Assembly (NCBI RefSeq): GCF_963664075.1
Contig: NZ_OY760916.1
Coordinates: 2,234,001 to 2,298,000 of the forward strand
Direction of reading: 5' to 3'
DNA: 64,000 bases
Source: an uncultured Desulfobulbus sp.
Lineage (GTDB): Bacteria; Desulfobacterota; Desulfobulbia; Desulfobulbales; Desulfobulbaceae
The position numbers and the translations under genes are program-made. Position 1 is the stretch's first letter. Each line of letters begins with the position of its first letter. Shown piece by piece: positions 57,572 through 64,000 of this stretch. The notes under the pieces are model-generated. The model saw only the letters and a program-made list of their open reading frames with translations. It was not told the DNA's origin and made no database searches.

Positions 57572-57587
57572 CGTGACCCTGGTCACA
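57572..57587. promoter_or_regulatory. CRP/FNR-type palindrome, copy 2
   Basis: CGTGACCCTGGTCACA, identical to copy 1 over 16 bases. It lies about 260 bases before the 57841 gene and 137 bases before copy 3. Confidence 0.6.
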
Positions 57588-57708
57588 AAAGTTTTTCGGG
57601 ATCGCGGTAGTATTGCTCCATTCTTAGCTGCCTCTTATCTTGTTTGGAGATCTTAAAATTTATAGCCCAAAAGAAAAAATAAACTAACATTCATTTTTCC
57701 TGCAGAAC

Positions 57709-57724
57709 TGTGACCCTGGTCACA
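57709..57724. promoter_or_regulatory. CRP/FNR-type palindrome, copy 3
   Basis: TGTGACCCTGGTCACA, a perfect TGTGA-N6-TCACA palindrome. It lies about 125 bases before the gene at 57841, nearly the same distance as copy 1 from its gene. Confidence 0.65.
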
Positions 57725-57840
57725 GAAACTTCTCAACGAATACGGTACTCTGGGCTCAACATCAAGACAGACTAACAAAATATGGAACTTCTAAACCACA
57801 GTTGGAACACACTGCCGGCGGGGGCCGGAATGGACAGATT

Positions 57841-58092
57841 ATGAACACGACCAACGTGGATGTAAAAAACAGATTTAGTGAACTCTACGACGAACTGTTC
57901 AACCACGACGGCTACGGCCGGATGGAGATTGAACTGAAGATACTGCGGCGAGGGCAGAAGGAAGTGATCCTCCGCTGTGGCAAGGAATACCGTTTTGTGA
58001 TCGACTTTCCCTCTGGCAGGCGGCGCGGCGGCACACCGAGTGATTCGGCGCAGTCGACCCCTTTGGGAATGGTCGGCAACGGTGGGCAGTAG
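57841..58092 (+). CDS. Small basic protein at the head of the pseudopilin cluster
   Basis: 83 residues (MNTTNVDVKNRFSELYDELFNHDGYGRMEIELKILRRGQKEVILRCGKEYRFVIDFPSG...). No known family. The alternating charged strands suggest a small beta-rich cytoplasmic protein. It is preceded by palindromes 2 and 3, and followed by a hairpin and the first pseudopilin. A longer frame from 57802 is possible, but its start has no better support. Confidence 0.5.
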   Translation: MNTTNVDVKNRFSELYDELFNHDGYGRMEIELKILRRGQKEVILRCGKEYRFVIDFPSGRRRGGTPSDSAQSTPLGMVGNGGQ

Positions 58093-58135
58093 ATCGCAAG
58101 GGGCGGACGAGCACCCCGCCCCCTCTGCGATCTAG
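58090..58135 (+). terminator. Hairpin after the 57841 gene
   Basis: AGATCGCA...TGCGATCT encloses a GGGGCGG / CCGCCCC stem. No T-run follows, so it may stabilise mRNA ends rather than terminate. Another stem, CCGGGCGC / GCGCCCGG, lies at about 58173-58190. Confidence 0.45.
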
Positions 58136-58286
58136 ACAAGCGGGGAACCCCGCCATCTTTACCATATACCTGCCGGGCGCGGCGCCCGGAATATTGTACA
58201 CCCTACACCATACTCTATATCATAAGGCGCCCGGGATCCGAGGGGGAGACGGCTCCGCATGCATGCCTGTAAGGAGGGCAATGACA

Positions 58287-59414
58287 ATGCACCAGACAAT
58301 GAATGAAAAAATCCAGGCCAAACTGCAGAACAGCGAAGGTTTCACCCTGCTCGAGATCCTGGTCGTTCTCACCATCATGGGCTTCTTGATCGCCATGGTC
58401 GCCCCGCGCCTGGCCGGTATCTCCGGTAGTGCTGTGGATACGGTTTGCGACTCCAACCAGAACCGCATGATCTCCATGATGTCCGGTTACTATGAGAAGA
58501 CCAGCCGCTACCCGGATAAGCTGACCAACATTGTTGAAGAGACTGATGGTGCTGGCACCTACCAGATCCCAGCCATCTCCGACGACGATCCGGATAACGG
58601 AGCTGAGACCATCGCCAGTGAATTCAACGACCGTAATCACTTCCGTATTCACTACCTGACTACAGCGGAAGTGCAGGAACTGAAAAACATGGGCATCGTT
58701 AACGTGTATAATCTGAACGCCTATGACGCTTACGACGACACCCTTGCTGTAAAAGCCGGTTATGATGGGACTGCTGCAACCGGACCGAACGAGGTAGACC
58801 TAGCCACTCCCGTGGTCAAGTCTCCGGCCATGGAGAAGTTTACCCTTGATACGGACGTTGTCGCCAACCCCATTGCGGTGATGATGGTCGGCGCTGGTTA
58901 TGACGGCGCAGCCTGGGATATTTCAACCGAGGAACGCGGCTGGGGTGAAGCTGATTTTATGGGCCGTATTGTTCTTGGTTTCGGTCCCGAGAACGGCCTA
59001 GTCACCTCCGGCATCGTTTCCAATGCAGCCCATTGCCCGGGTGGTATCCAGAATGCCGACAACGTGACCTACAACGATTACAACATCGTTCTGCCCCGCC
59101 TGGAAGCGACTGTGGATGAAACAAATACTGGTTATGAAACAGCCTTTACTGCAATTGATGCTGATAGTGACGGCACTGACGTTCAAGTAGCGGCCATCAG
59201 TTACGATGATGCGCCCTCCGCCGGATACGACTATGTGGGTAATGCAGACAACTACAAAACCCGCATTTATGACCTGGGCGCCCAGGAAAAATGGCAGTAT
59301 GCCACCATGTGCCCGGAAGGCCACAAATTCCCCGCTGATGACGGTGAATTCTGGGGCATCGACCTGAACCCCACTGCAGGCTCTGGTGGACCGACTGCTG
59401 GTGCCCTCAACTAA
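58287..59414 (+). CDS. Long type IV pilin-like pseudopilin (A)
   Basis: 375 residues from ATG 58287 (ATG 58281 is also near AAGGAGGG). The prepilin signature is GFTLLEILVVLTIMGFLIAMVAP: cleavage falls after the Gly, with Phe at +1 and Glu at +5. The mature part is far longer than T2SS pseudopilins (about 140). It continues in a globular domain with LTNIVEETDGAGTYQIPAI, HYLTTAEVQELKNMGIVNVYNLN and the end WGIDLNPTAG. The next pseudopilin (59723) is its clear homologue. The protein should be inserted by a prepilin peptidase and exported to a pseudopilus or the cell surface. Confidence 0.88.
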   Translation: MHQTMNEKIQAKLQNSEGFTLLEILVVLTIMGFLIAMVAPRLAGISGSAVDTVCDSNQNRMISMMSGYYEKTSRYPDKLTNIVEETDGAGTYQIPAISDDDPDNGAETIASEFNDRNHFRIHYLTTAEVQELKNMGIVNVYNLNAYDAYDDTLAVKAGYDGTAATGPNEVDLATPVVKSPAMEKFTLDTDVVANPIAVMMVGAGYDGAAWDISTEERGWGEADFMGRIVLGFGPENGLVTSGIVSNAAHCPGGIQNADNVTYNDYNIVLPRLEATVDETNTGYETAFTAIDADSDGTDVQVAAISYDDAPSAGYDYVGNADNYKTRIYDLGAQEKWQYATMCPEGHKFPADDGEFWGIDLNPTAGSGGPTAGALN

Positions 59415-59722
59415 TCCCACATAACCACCACCTCCATCCCCGGCGGGGCAGCCCCACACCCCGCCGGGAACCCCGGCTCTTCGTTCGAGCTGGAGGCCGC
59501 ACTCGCTACGACCTCCAGCTGGACCGAACGGCCCACAGTTAGGCTTGTTTTATCCTGAGACCAGACCGGCATCGCCCGCGACGACAGCCAAGCCACAGAG
59601 CCCCCTGACAGACTTCAGATGTTCCCCCAGGCCAACGTCGCGGGCGATGGGGGGGAAACATACAAGAAAAACCACCGAGCTCCGGCCTGATGTGAACACG
59701 TAACAAGGAACCACGCACCCCC
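59415..59722. other. Intergenic region with several large hairpins
   Basis: It contains CCGGCGGGG...CCCCGCCGG (about 59439-59467), a 50-bp arm pair with GCTGGAGGCCG / CGACCTCCAGC (about 59491-59525) and CATCGCCCGCGACG / GTCGCGGGCGATG (about 59571-59650). The hairpins lie between the two pseudopilin genes and could set their relative expression. No reading frame is supported. Confidence 0.5.
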
Positions 59723-60796
59723 ATGCCCATGCTCGCCTGTCTCTGCCCCTTGCGGCTGCTGCCGCTTTGCCCTGCCTCCTGCTGCACCACCTGCGACCTC
59801 CAACGACCGTCCCTGCCTCCTTCACAGGATGCGGTAGAGCGCAGGCAAAGAGAGGAGGGGTTCACCCTGCTGGAACTCCTGGTGGTGGTGGCCCTGCTCG
59901 GCTTTGTGGTTTCCATGACTGCGCCTCGCCTGCCGGGCATTGTCGGCGAAGGTCTGCACACTGTCACCCGGACCAATATGACCCGGCTGCTCAGCCTGAT
60001 TACCACGGAACTTCAGAAGAACGGCAAATACCCCACCGACATGATCAACATCGTCACGGTGGAGGGCGGCACCGGCACCTACTACAAGCCCATGCTCTCG
60101 GACCAGGACCCGGAGACCGGGCCCGAGGTGCTCAGTCTAAAGATGGACAGGAGGCACCATTTTTTCCTCCACCACCTCAATGCGGCCGAGGCTACGGAGC
60201 TGCGCAGACTGGGCGTGCTCCACGTGTACAATTACAACTCACCCTATGACCGGAACGTGGTGCCGGGCATGCCCAACATGGAAGCGGTGACCACCGGGGT
60301 GGCAGTACTGATGACCGGCGGCGGCGACAGCGACGGCGACGGCACTATCGCAGCAACGGAAATCGATGTCACCGAACCGGATCGCGGCCATCCAGGCGAG
60401 ATGTTTCGCATGGTCTTTGGCCTGGGCACCGAGACCTCACTGGTGGCAAAGGGGCTGATCCATGGGCCTTCCACCTGCCCGGAGAGTGGCATGGCGCCGA
60501 TCAACTACGAGTGGAAATGGTACAGCCTGCTGCTGCCGCGCCTGGAGGCCACGGCCAAACGGCTGGTGAGCGATGACCCGTTGGGTATCGGCGGCGACGG
60601 GCCGGTGACCGCCTATGCCGCCACGGGAACGCACACGGCTGCGGAGCTGAGCGCAGTCACTCGAAGAACCGAGAACACCTACGAGGCGCAAAACAGTGTC
60701 TTTTTCGCCATCATGGACAGCGAAGGAGAGGTATTGCCGACGGTAGATATGTCCGGCTGGGGATTGGATTTGAATAACAACGGGAATATCGATTGA
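59723..60796 (+). CDS. Long type IV pilin-like pseudopilin (B)
   Basis: 357 residues from 59723, homologous to pseudopilin A. GFTLLELLVVVALLGFVVSMTAP is the prepilin signature, but the leader before it is unusually long (about 45 residues) and Cys-rich (CLCPLRLLPLCPASCCTTC), so the true start may lie further in. The body keeps the same blocks: MINIVTVEGGTGTYYKPML, HLNAAEATELRRLGVLHVYNYN, LLPRLEATAKRLV and WGLDLNNNGNID. AAGGAA lies 12 bases before the ATG. Confidence 0.85.
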   Translation: MPMLACLCPLRLLPLCPASCCTTCDLQRPSLPPSQDAVERRQREEGFTLLELLVVVALLGFVVSMTAPRLPGIVGEGLHTVTRTNMTRLLSLITTELQKNGKYPTDMINIVTVEGGTGTYYKPMLSDQDPETGPEVLSLKMDRRHHFFLHHLNAAEATELRRLGVLHVYNYNSPYDRNVVPGMPNMEAVTTGVAVLMTGGGDSDGDGTIAATEIDVTEPDRGHPGEMFRMVFGLGTETSLVAKGLIHGPSTCPESGMAPINYEWKWYSLLLPRLEATAKRLVSDDPLGIGGDGPVTAYAATGTHTAAELSAVTRRTENTYEAQNSVFFAIMDSEGEVLPTVDMSGWGLDLNNNGNID

Positions 60797-60805
60797 GGAT
60801 GTGTC

Positions 60806-60836
60806 GGTGGGCACGATACTGCCGTGCCCACCCTAC
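60806..60836. repeat. REP-like palindrome, third copy
   Basis: GGTGGGCACG pairs with CGTGCCCACC and continues to CCTAC, matching the unit at 31541-31651. It directly follows pseudopilin B. Confidence 0.7.
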
Positions 60837-60888
60837 GCTGGCTTTGACAAAGCCCTCAAGCGGCACGGATTTTAACGAAAGGATGGGT

Positions 60889-61356
60889 ATGAAAAAACTG
60901 GAAATCATGCATGTGGTCATGGCTGTTTTGTATCTTACAGACGATCTCCATTCAGACGTCATTACCTCTCGGGTGATCGATTCCGATCTTTCGGAACTTG
61001 GATACAAGGGGGCAACGCCGGAGAGATCCATCAACGCTGCCCTGAATAATTCTAAAAAATGGTCTCAGTATTTTTCACCTGGTTCCTACAAATCGCATTT
61101 TAGCCTCAAGGATAAGAACGAGGTCCTCCAATTCGATGATGTCAGGCTGGCCCTCTATGCAATCAGAGAGCAGCAGCAGAAAAACAAGTTGCAAGCGGAT
61201 CATGTGGTTGAATGCACGTTTTCCGATTCTTCACTGCTGGCACTTCGAAATTATCAGGCGTTTCTGGAAAACGGGGAGCCGACAATCAGAACAATCAGGC
61301 TGCCGAAAAAGGTGGCGCCGGAGGATCTAGTGCTCGAATTGCCGCAGCTGCATTGA
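60889..61356 (+). CDS. Possible winged-helix (HARE-HTH-like) regulator
   Basis: 155 residues. ATG 60889 has GAAAGG before it; ATG 60883 is also in frame. The first 80 residues resemble a HARE-type winged helix (MAVLYLTDD...ITSRVIDSDLSELGYKGATPERSINAALNNSKKWSQYFSPGSYKSHFSL), which would be unusual in a pseudopilin cluster. The rest has a helix and basic patch without a known domain. It is a guess that this protein controls the neighbouring genes. It differs from them in lower GC content. Confidence 0.5.
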   Translation: MKKLEIMHVVMAVLYLTDDLHSDVITSRVIDSDLSELGYKGATPERSINAALNNSKKWSQYFSPGSYKSHFSLKDKNEVLQFDDVRLALYAIREQQQKNKLQADHVVECTFSDSSLLALRNYQAFLENGEPTIRTIRLPKKVAPEDLVLELPQLH

Positions 61357-61457
61357 ACTCGATCACCTGTTCGCGGATCTGTACTCCACAGGCAGAACAG
61401 TAGCCCACCGGAAAGGGGTGCTCATGACCACGAATTATCGTTCAACACAAACAACCA

Positions 61458-63602
61458 ATGAGCCACAAACGACCAGCAAGCAAACAAATTCCGCCCCCAA
61501 CCCACTCTCCAGGCTTCACCCTGGTGGAGATCTTGATGGTGCTGACCATCATGGGCTTACTGGCGGCCATGGTCGTCCCGGTTTTAGGGCATCTCAATAC
61601 CCGGGAGCGGGAACGGATCACCCGACAGAAGATGGAACAGATCCGGCGGGCTCTGATGGGCGATCCGGACCGGTTCGATGCCAACGGCCGCCGGATCATC
61701 GGCGGCTATGTGGGCGACATGGAGGCCTGGCCGGACCTGTGGGAGGCCGCGCCCCAGGTACGGGAGACGGTGGTCGGCACGCCGCCGGATTTTGACCCGG
61801 AATCCGCATCCAATGACGCGATCTATTACTACCGCCCCATGGGCAGCTTTGGTGCGAAGAACTGGCGATGGGGGCGCTACCCCACGGATCCCCAGCCTTC
61901 CCCAGCCTATCGCAAGCTGACCAATGCCGCTGGCAACAGCGACCACATCGGCGGCCTGGAGACGGAGAACGAGGGCCAGCCCCGGGGCCTGTGGACCGAT
62001 CAGCCCAGCGGCGAGCAGGCCTCCCAGCTTGATCCGGATCGCTGGAAGGGCCCCTACCTGGTCTATCCCAGGGACTACAAACCCGAGGACAGCGATCACC
62101 TGGCCACCGACGATGGTGGCTATCGGCTGCTGGCCCCGGTGTATAACCCGGGTCTTGGTGCCGAGGAATGGGAGGAAGGCGATTATGCCCCCGCTGATGG
62201 CGACCTGGGCGAGCACTATGACCAAAAGGAAGACTTCCGCCTGAAACAGACCGATGGCCGCCTGGCCGACGCCTGGGACCGAGCCTTTCGTTTCTTCATC
62301 ACAGAAGACCCGGACCATGCGGGGGAGACCCTGTTCTGGATCATCTCCGAAGGCGCGGATTACGAAGGAACCTACCCCACCAAGGGGGATTGCGGGACCG
62401 GGAGCTGGACCGTGGACGCGGACGACCGCATGGGCACTAAATATGACGCCTCCGCCAGCGATCCCAAGGGCTACAACCCGGATGATCCCTACAACGAGGA
62501 CAACATCGTCATGACCATCTCCTCAATTGAGTGGCGAGCGGTGTTTGCCGAGCGCAACCTGCGCAAAGCTCAGCAGATCGAGGCCCTGATGCTCCAGGTG
62601 CGACGCGCCCTGATCGGTACGGCCACCGCCGGTGAAGACGGCTTCAACAGCGGCTACACCGGGGCGCTCTGCCGCTGGCCGGCCCTATTCCGCTGGGAGG
62701 ACAACGGCACCACAGGTGACGAAAGCGACGACTTTTGGGACGATCAGAACGAGGATGCCACCCCGGAAAGCTACACCAAGGGCCAGCCGCGCGGGCTGTG
62801 GAGTGACGCGCCCAACACCGGAGAGGATGCAAGCGCAGTCGAGTTTGACCGACTGCCTGCCCCGGCGCTGGTGATCAGCGATCCTTCGACCACCATCGGC
62901 ACCGGCTCCGGACCAGGAATCGGCTGGCAGGGTCCCTATCTGCCGCCGCCGATCGCCCAGGGCAAGGACGAACAACTGATCGACGGCTGGGGCCGGGAGC
63001 TGCTCTTTTTCCTGGATGACGGCGTTGACGATCAGCTCAACACGGACGATGACCGGCTGCTGGTGCTCAGCCGGGGGGCGGACGGCAAATTTGATTTCGC
63101 CACCACCGATGCGGATTACCAGGAACCGGCCTCGTTTACGGAAGAGGTGGATGTCACCGCCTACGACCCCAATGACAGTGGCGGCTACAACGCGGACAAC
63201 CTGGTGATGATCCTGCGCGGCTCGGACTGGCTGCCCGGCTGGCTGACCCTGGAGACCCTGGTGGTGGAGAACGCCACCAGCGGAATCACCAAGGCCCGGT
63301 TCGTCTCTGGGATCGATGCTTCCGGCAACCTGCTCTCGAAGCTGTTCACCGCCGGAACAGACGGCAGCCTGAGCGGCACCACCTGGACCCTGGGCCCCAC
63401 GGCCCTGCAGTTTGACAGCACGGACTCGGCCTGCACCGGCACCCGTCAACTGGTGGTCTGGGAGGACAACGGCACAACCAACGATGCAGTGGACAGCGGC
63501 GAGCTGCAGACCACCATCAACTACAACCTTTACCCGCATAACGGGCACGAACCGAGAACCAATCTGAACCTGGATACGAACTTATTTATCGCCGCACCCT
63601 GA
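61458..63602 (+). CDS. 714-residue pseudopilin with duplicated body
   Basis: GFTLVEILMVLTIMGLLAAMVVP marks the prepilin signature after an 18-residue leader. Two similar modules follow: residues about 53-375 (RRALMGDPDRFDANGRRIIGGYVGDMEAWPDLW, QPRGLWTDQP, WKGPYL, DAWDRAFRFFI, NIVMTI) and about 375-600 (RRALIGTATAGEDGFNSGYTGALCRWPALF, QPRGLWSDAP, WQGPYL, DGWGRELLFFL, NLVMIL). A C-terminal beta-rich part ends with NLNLDTNLFIAAP. Each repeat resembles a T2SS pseudopilin-like domain with acidic loops. No ribosome site is clear before the ATG. This length is far above typical pseudopilins. Confidence 0.85.
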   Translation: MSHKRPASKQIPPPTHSPGFTLVEILMVLTIMGLLAAMVVPVLGHLNTRERERITRQKMEQIRRALMGDPDRFDANGRRIIGGYVGDMEAWPDLWEAAPQVRETVVGTPPDFDPESASNDAIYYYRPMGSFGAKNWRWGRYPTDPQPSPAYRKLTNAAGNSDHIGGLETENEGQPRGLWTDQPSGEQASQLDPDRWKGPYLVYPRDYKPEDSDHLATDDGGYRLLAPVYNPGLGAEEWEEGDYAPADGDLGEHYDQKEDFRLKQTDGRLADAWDRAFRFFITEDPDHAGETLFWIISEGADYEGTYPTKGDCGTGSWTVDADDRMGTKYDASASDPKGYNPDDPYNEDNIVMTISSIEWRAVFAERNLRKAQQIEALMLQVRRALIGTATAGEDGFNSGYTGALCRWPALFRWEDNGTTGDESDDFWDDQNEDATPESYTKGQPRGLWSDAPNTGEDASAVEFDRLPAPALVISDPSTTIGTGSGPGIGWQGPYLPPPIAQGKDEQLIDGWGRELLFFLDDGVDDQLNTDDDRLLVLSRGADGKFDFATTDADYQEPASFTEEVDVTAYDPNDSGGYNADNLVMILRGSDWLPGWLTLETLVVENATSGITKARFVSGIDASGNLLSKLFTAGTDGSLSGTTWTLGPTALQFDSTDSACTGTRQLVVWEDNGTTNDAVDSGELQTTINYNLYPHNGHEPRTNLNLDTNLFIAAP

Positions 63603-63655
63603 CTGAACAGCACATGTTTTTCACACTCTAACGCGGCGGTGGGCGCCGGATCATA

Positions 63656-64000
63656 ATGCAACTACCTTTCACATTCCCCAACATACCCCGCCCCAAACAA
63701 CTGGGCAGACGGATTGGCAAACTGCGCGGCAGGCTGGAGCGGCTCCTGCCCACCCGGCGAATGCTGGCGGTGGAGATCTGCGGTCAGCAGCTGATCGGCG
63801 CGGTTGCCGAAGGCAGGGGGCGGAAACTGACAGTACAGAACTTTGTCATTCTCGAACGCTCCAACCCCAACGATGATCTCCCGGATCCGGCCAACCTCAC
63901 AGAACTTTGCGAACGGCTGAACTATCCCTCAGGCCCCATGGTGCTGGTGACGCCCATGGCGCGCTCAGTCCAGATCACCATGAACCGCGACAAGGTCAAA
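63656..64000 (+). CDS. PilM/GspL-like protein, N-terminal part (runs off window)
   Basis: 115 codons without a stop, continuing past the window. After a basic start, MLAVEICGQQLIGAVAEGRGRKLTVQNFVILERSNP resembles the actin-like cytoplasmic domain of PilM or GspL proteins of type IV pilus and type II secretion assembly platforms. It follows the large pseudopilin by 53 bases. If right, an export or assembly apparatus lies to the right. Confidence 0.6.
   Translation, partial: MQLPFTFPNIPRPKQLGRRIGKLRGRLERLLPTRRMLAVEICGQQLIGAVAEGRGRKLTVQNFVILERSNPNDDLPDPANLTELCERLNYPSGPMVLVTPMARSVQITMNRDKVK

Noticed and set aside
58090..59650. Clusters of palindromes as a possible CRISPR array
   Set aside because: The repeats are inverted, not direct, of different sequence and unevenly spaced; no cas gene is present.
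62685..63548. 287-residue minus-strand frame inside the large pseudopilin
   Set aside because: Antisense to a clear coding gene in GC-rich DNA, where long shadow frames are common.

Overview
ORGANISM. Genes, cofactors and IS content suggest a strictly anaerobic, Gram-negative deltaproteobacterium, most like a propionate-oxidising sulfate reducer of the Desulfobulbus type (Desulfobulbales). The grounds are a B12-dependent methylmalonyl-CoA mutase operon with MeaB, a cytoplasmic uptake [NiFe] hydrogenase, a branched-chain amino acid ABC importer, a FeoB split in two with a DtxR-FeoA regulator, and outer-membrane and pseudopilin genes. The assignment is inferred from content; no rRNA or other marker gene is present.

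LAYOUT. (1) 1-5208: the end of a mobile island. An IS21-family element (istA, istB) sits inside an ISL3-family transposase. Next come a 65-bp palindrome made of two ISL3-like ends, an AlpA-like regulator and an unknown Cys-rich protein. The border is the 3' part of a tRNA-Leu(TAA) gene, a typical attachment site. (2) 5214-12064: a secreted M4 metalloprotease with its own propeptide, a separate propeptide-only gene just upstream, then IS66 and ISAs1 debris. (3) 12183-18865: hemolysin III-like protein, a Bcr/CflA exporter, two decayed genes (MFS, SDR), a small membrane protein, and a complete IS66-type element that split a secreted-protein gene and left an 8-bp target duplication. (4) 19436-23941: hydrogenase small subunit, large subunit, maturation protease and a PAS histidine kinase in one overlapping operon. 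(5) 23971-28610: livFGMHK, with a hairpin between livK and livH. (6) 28950-36578: unknown membrane protein, IS1380 element, REP-like palindromes, katG, a DUF2325 protein and small genes. (7) 36861-43110: mutA-mutB-meaB behind two consecutive cobalamin riboswitches, each followed by its own intrinsic terminator. (8) 43290-50660: a histidine kinase gene broken by internal deletion, a TPR membrane protein, a GGCT-fold enzyme, a very small lipoprotein, a transglutaminase-like lipoprotein, and a fusion of a YczE/YitT-like membrane domain to a cytidylate-kinase-like domain. (9) 50752-56450: DtxR-FeoA, FeoB GTPase and FeoB permease as separate genes, then an exported tandem nitrilase-fold protein and a lytic transglycosylase. 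(10) 56606-64000: a GC-richer cluster with a beta-barrel protein, two long homologous pseudopilins, a 714-residue pseudopilin with a duplicated body, and the start of a PilM/GspL-like protein. The cluster is dotted with three copies of a CRP/FNR-type palindrome.

HOW IT WORKS TOGETHER. The metabolic core links hydrogen oxidation and the methylmalonyl-CoA pathway. Iron supply (Feo) and B12 sensing serve the same iron- and cobalamin-heavy metabolism. The most unusual points are the two terminator-bearing B12 switches in front of a B12-dependent enzyme; the hydrogenase operon that ends in a sensor kinase and whose small subunit has Asp in place of a proximal-cluster Cys; the free-standing protease propeptide; and the pseudopilin cluster with its three identical regulator-like palindromes. 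About a sixth of the window is mobile DNA or gene debris.
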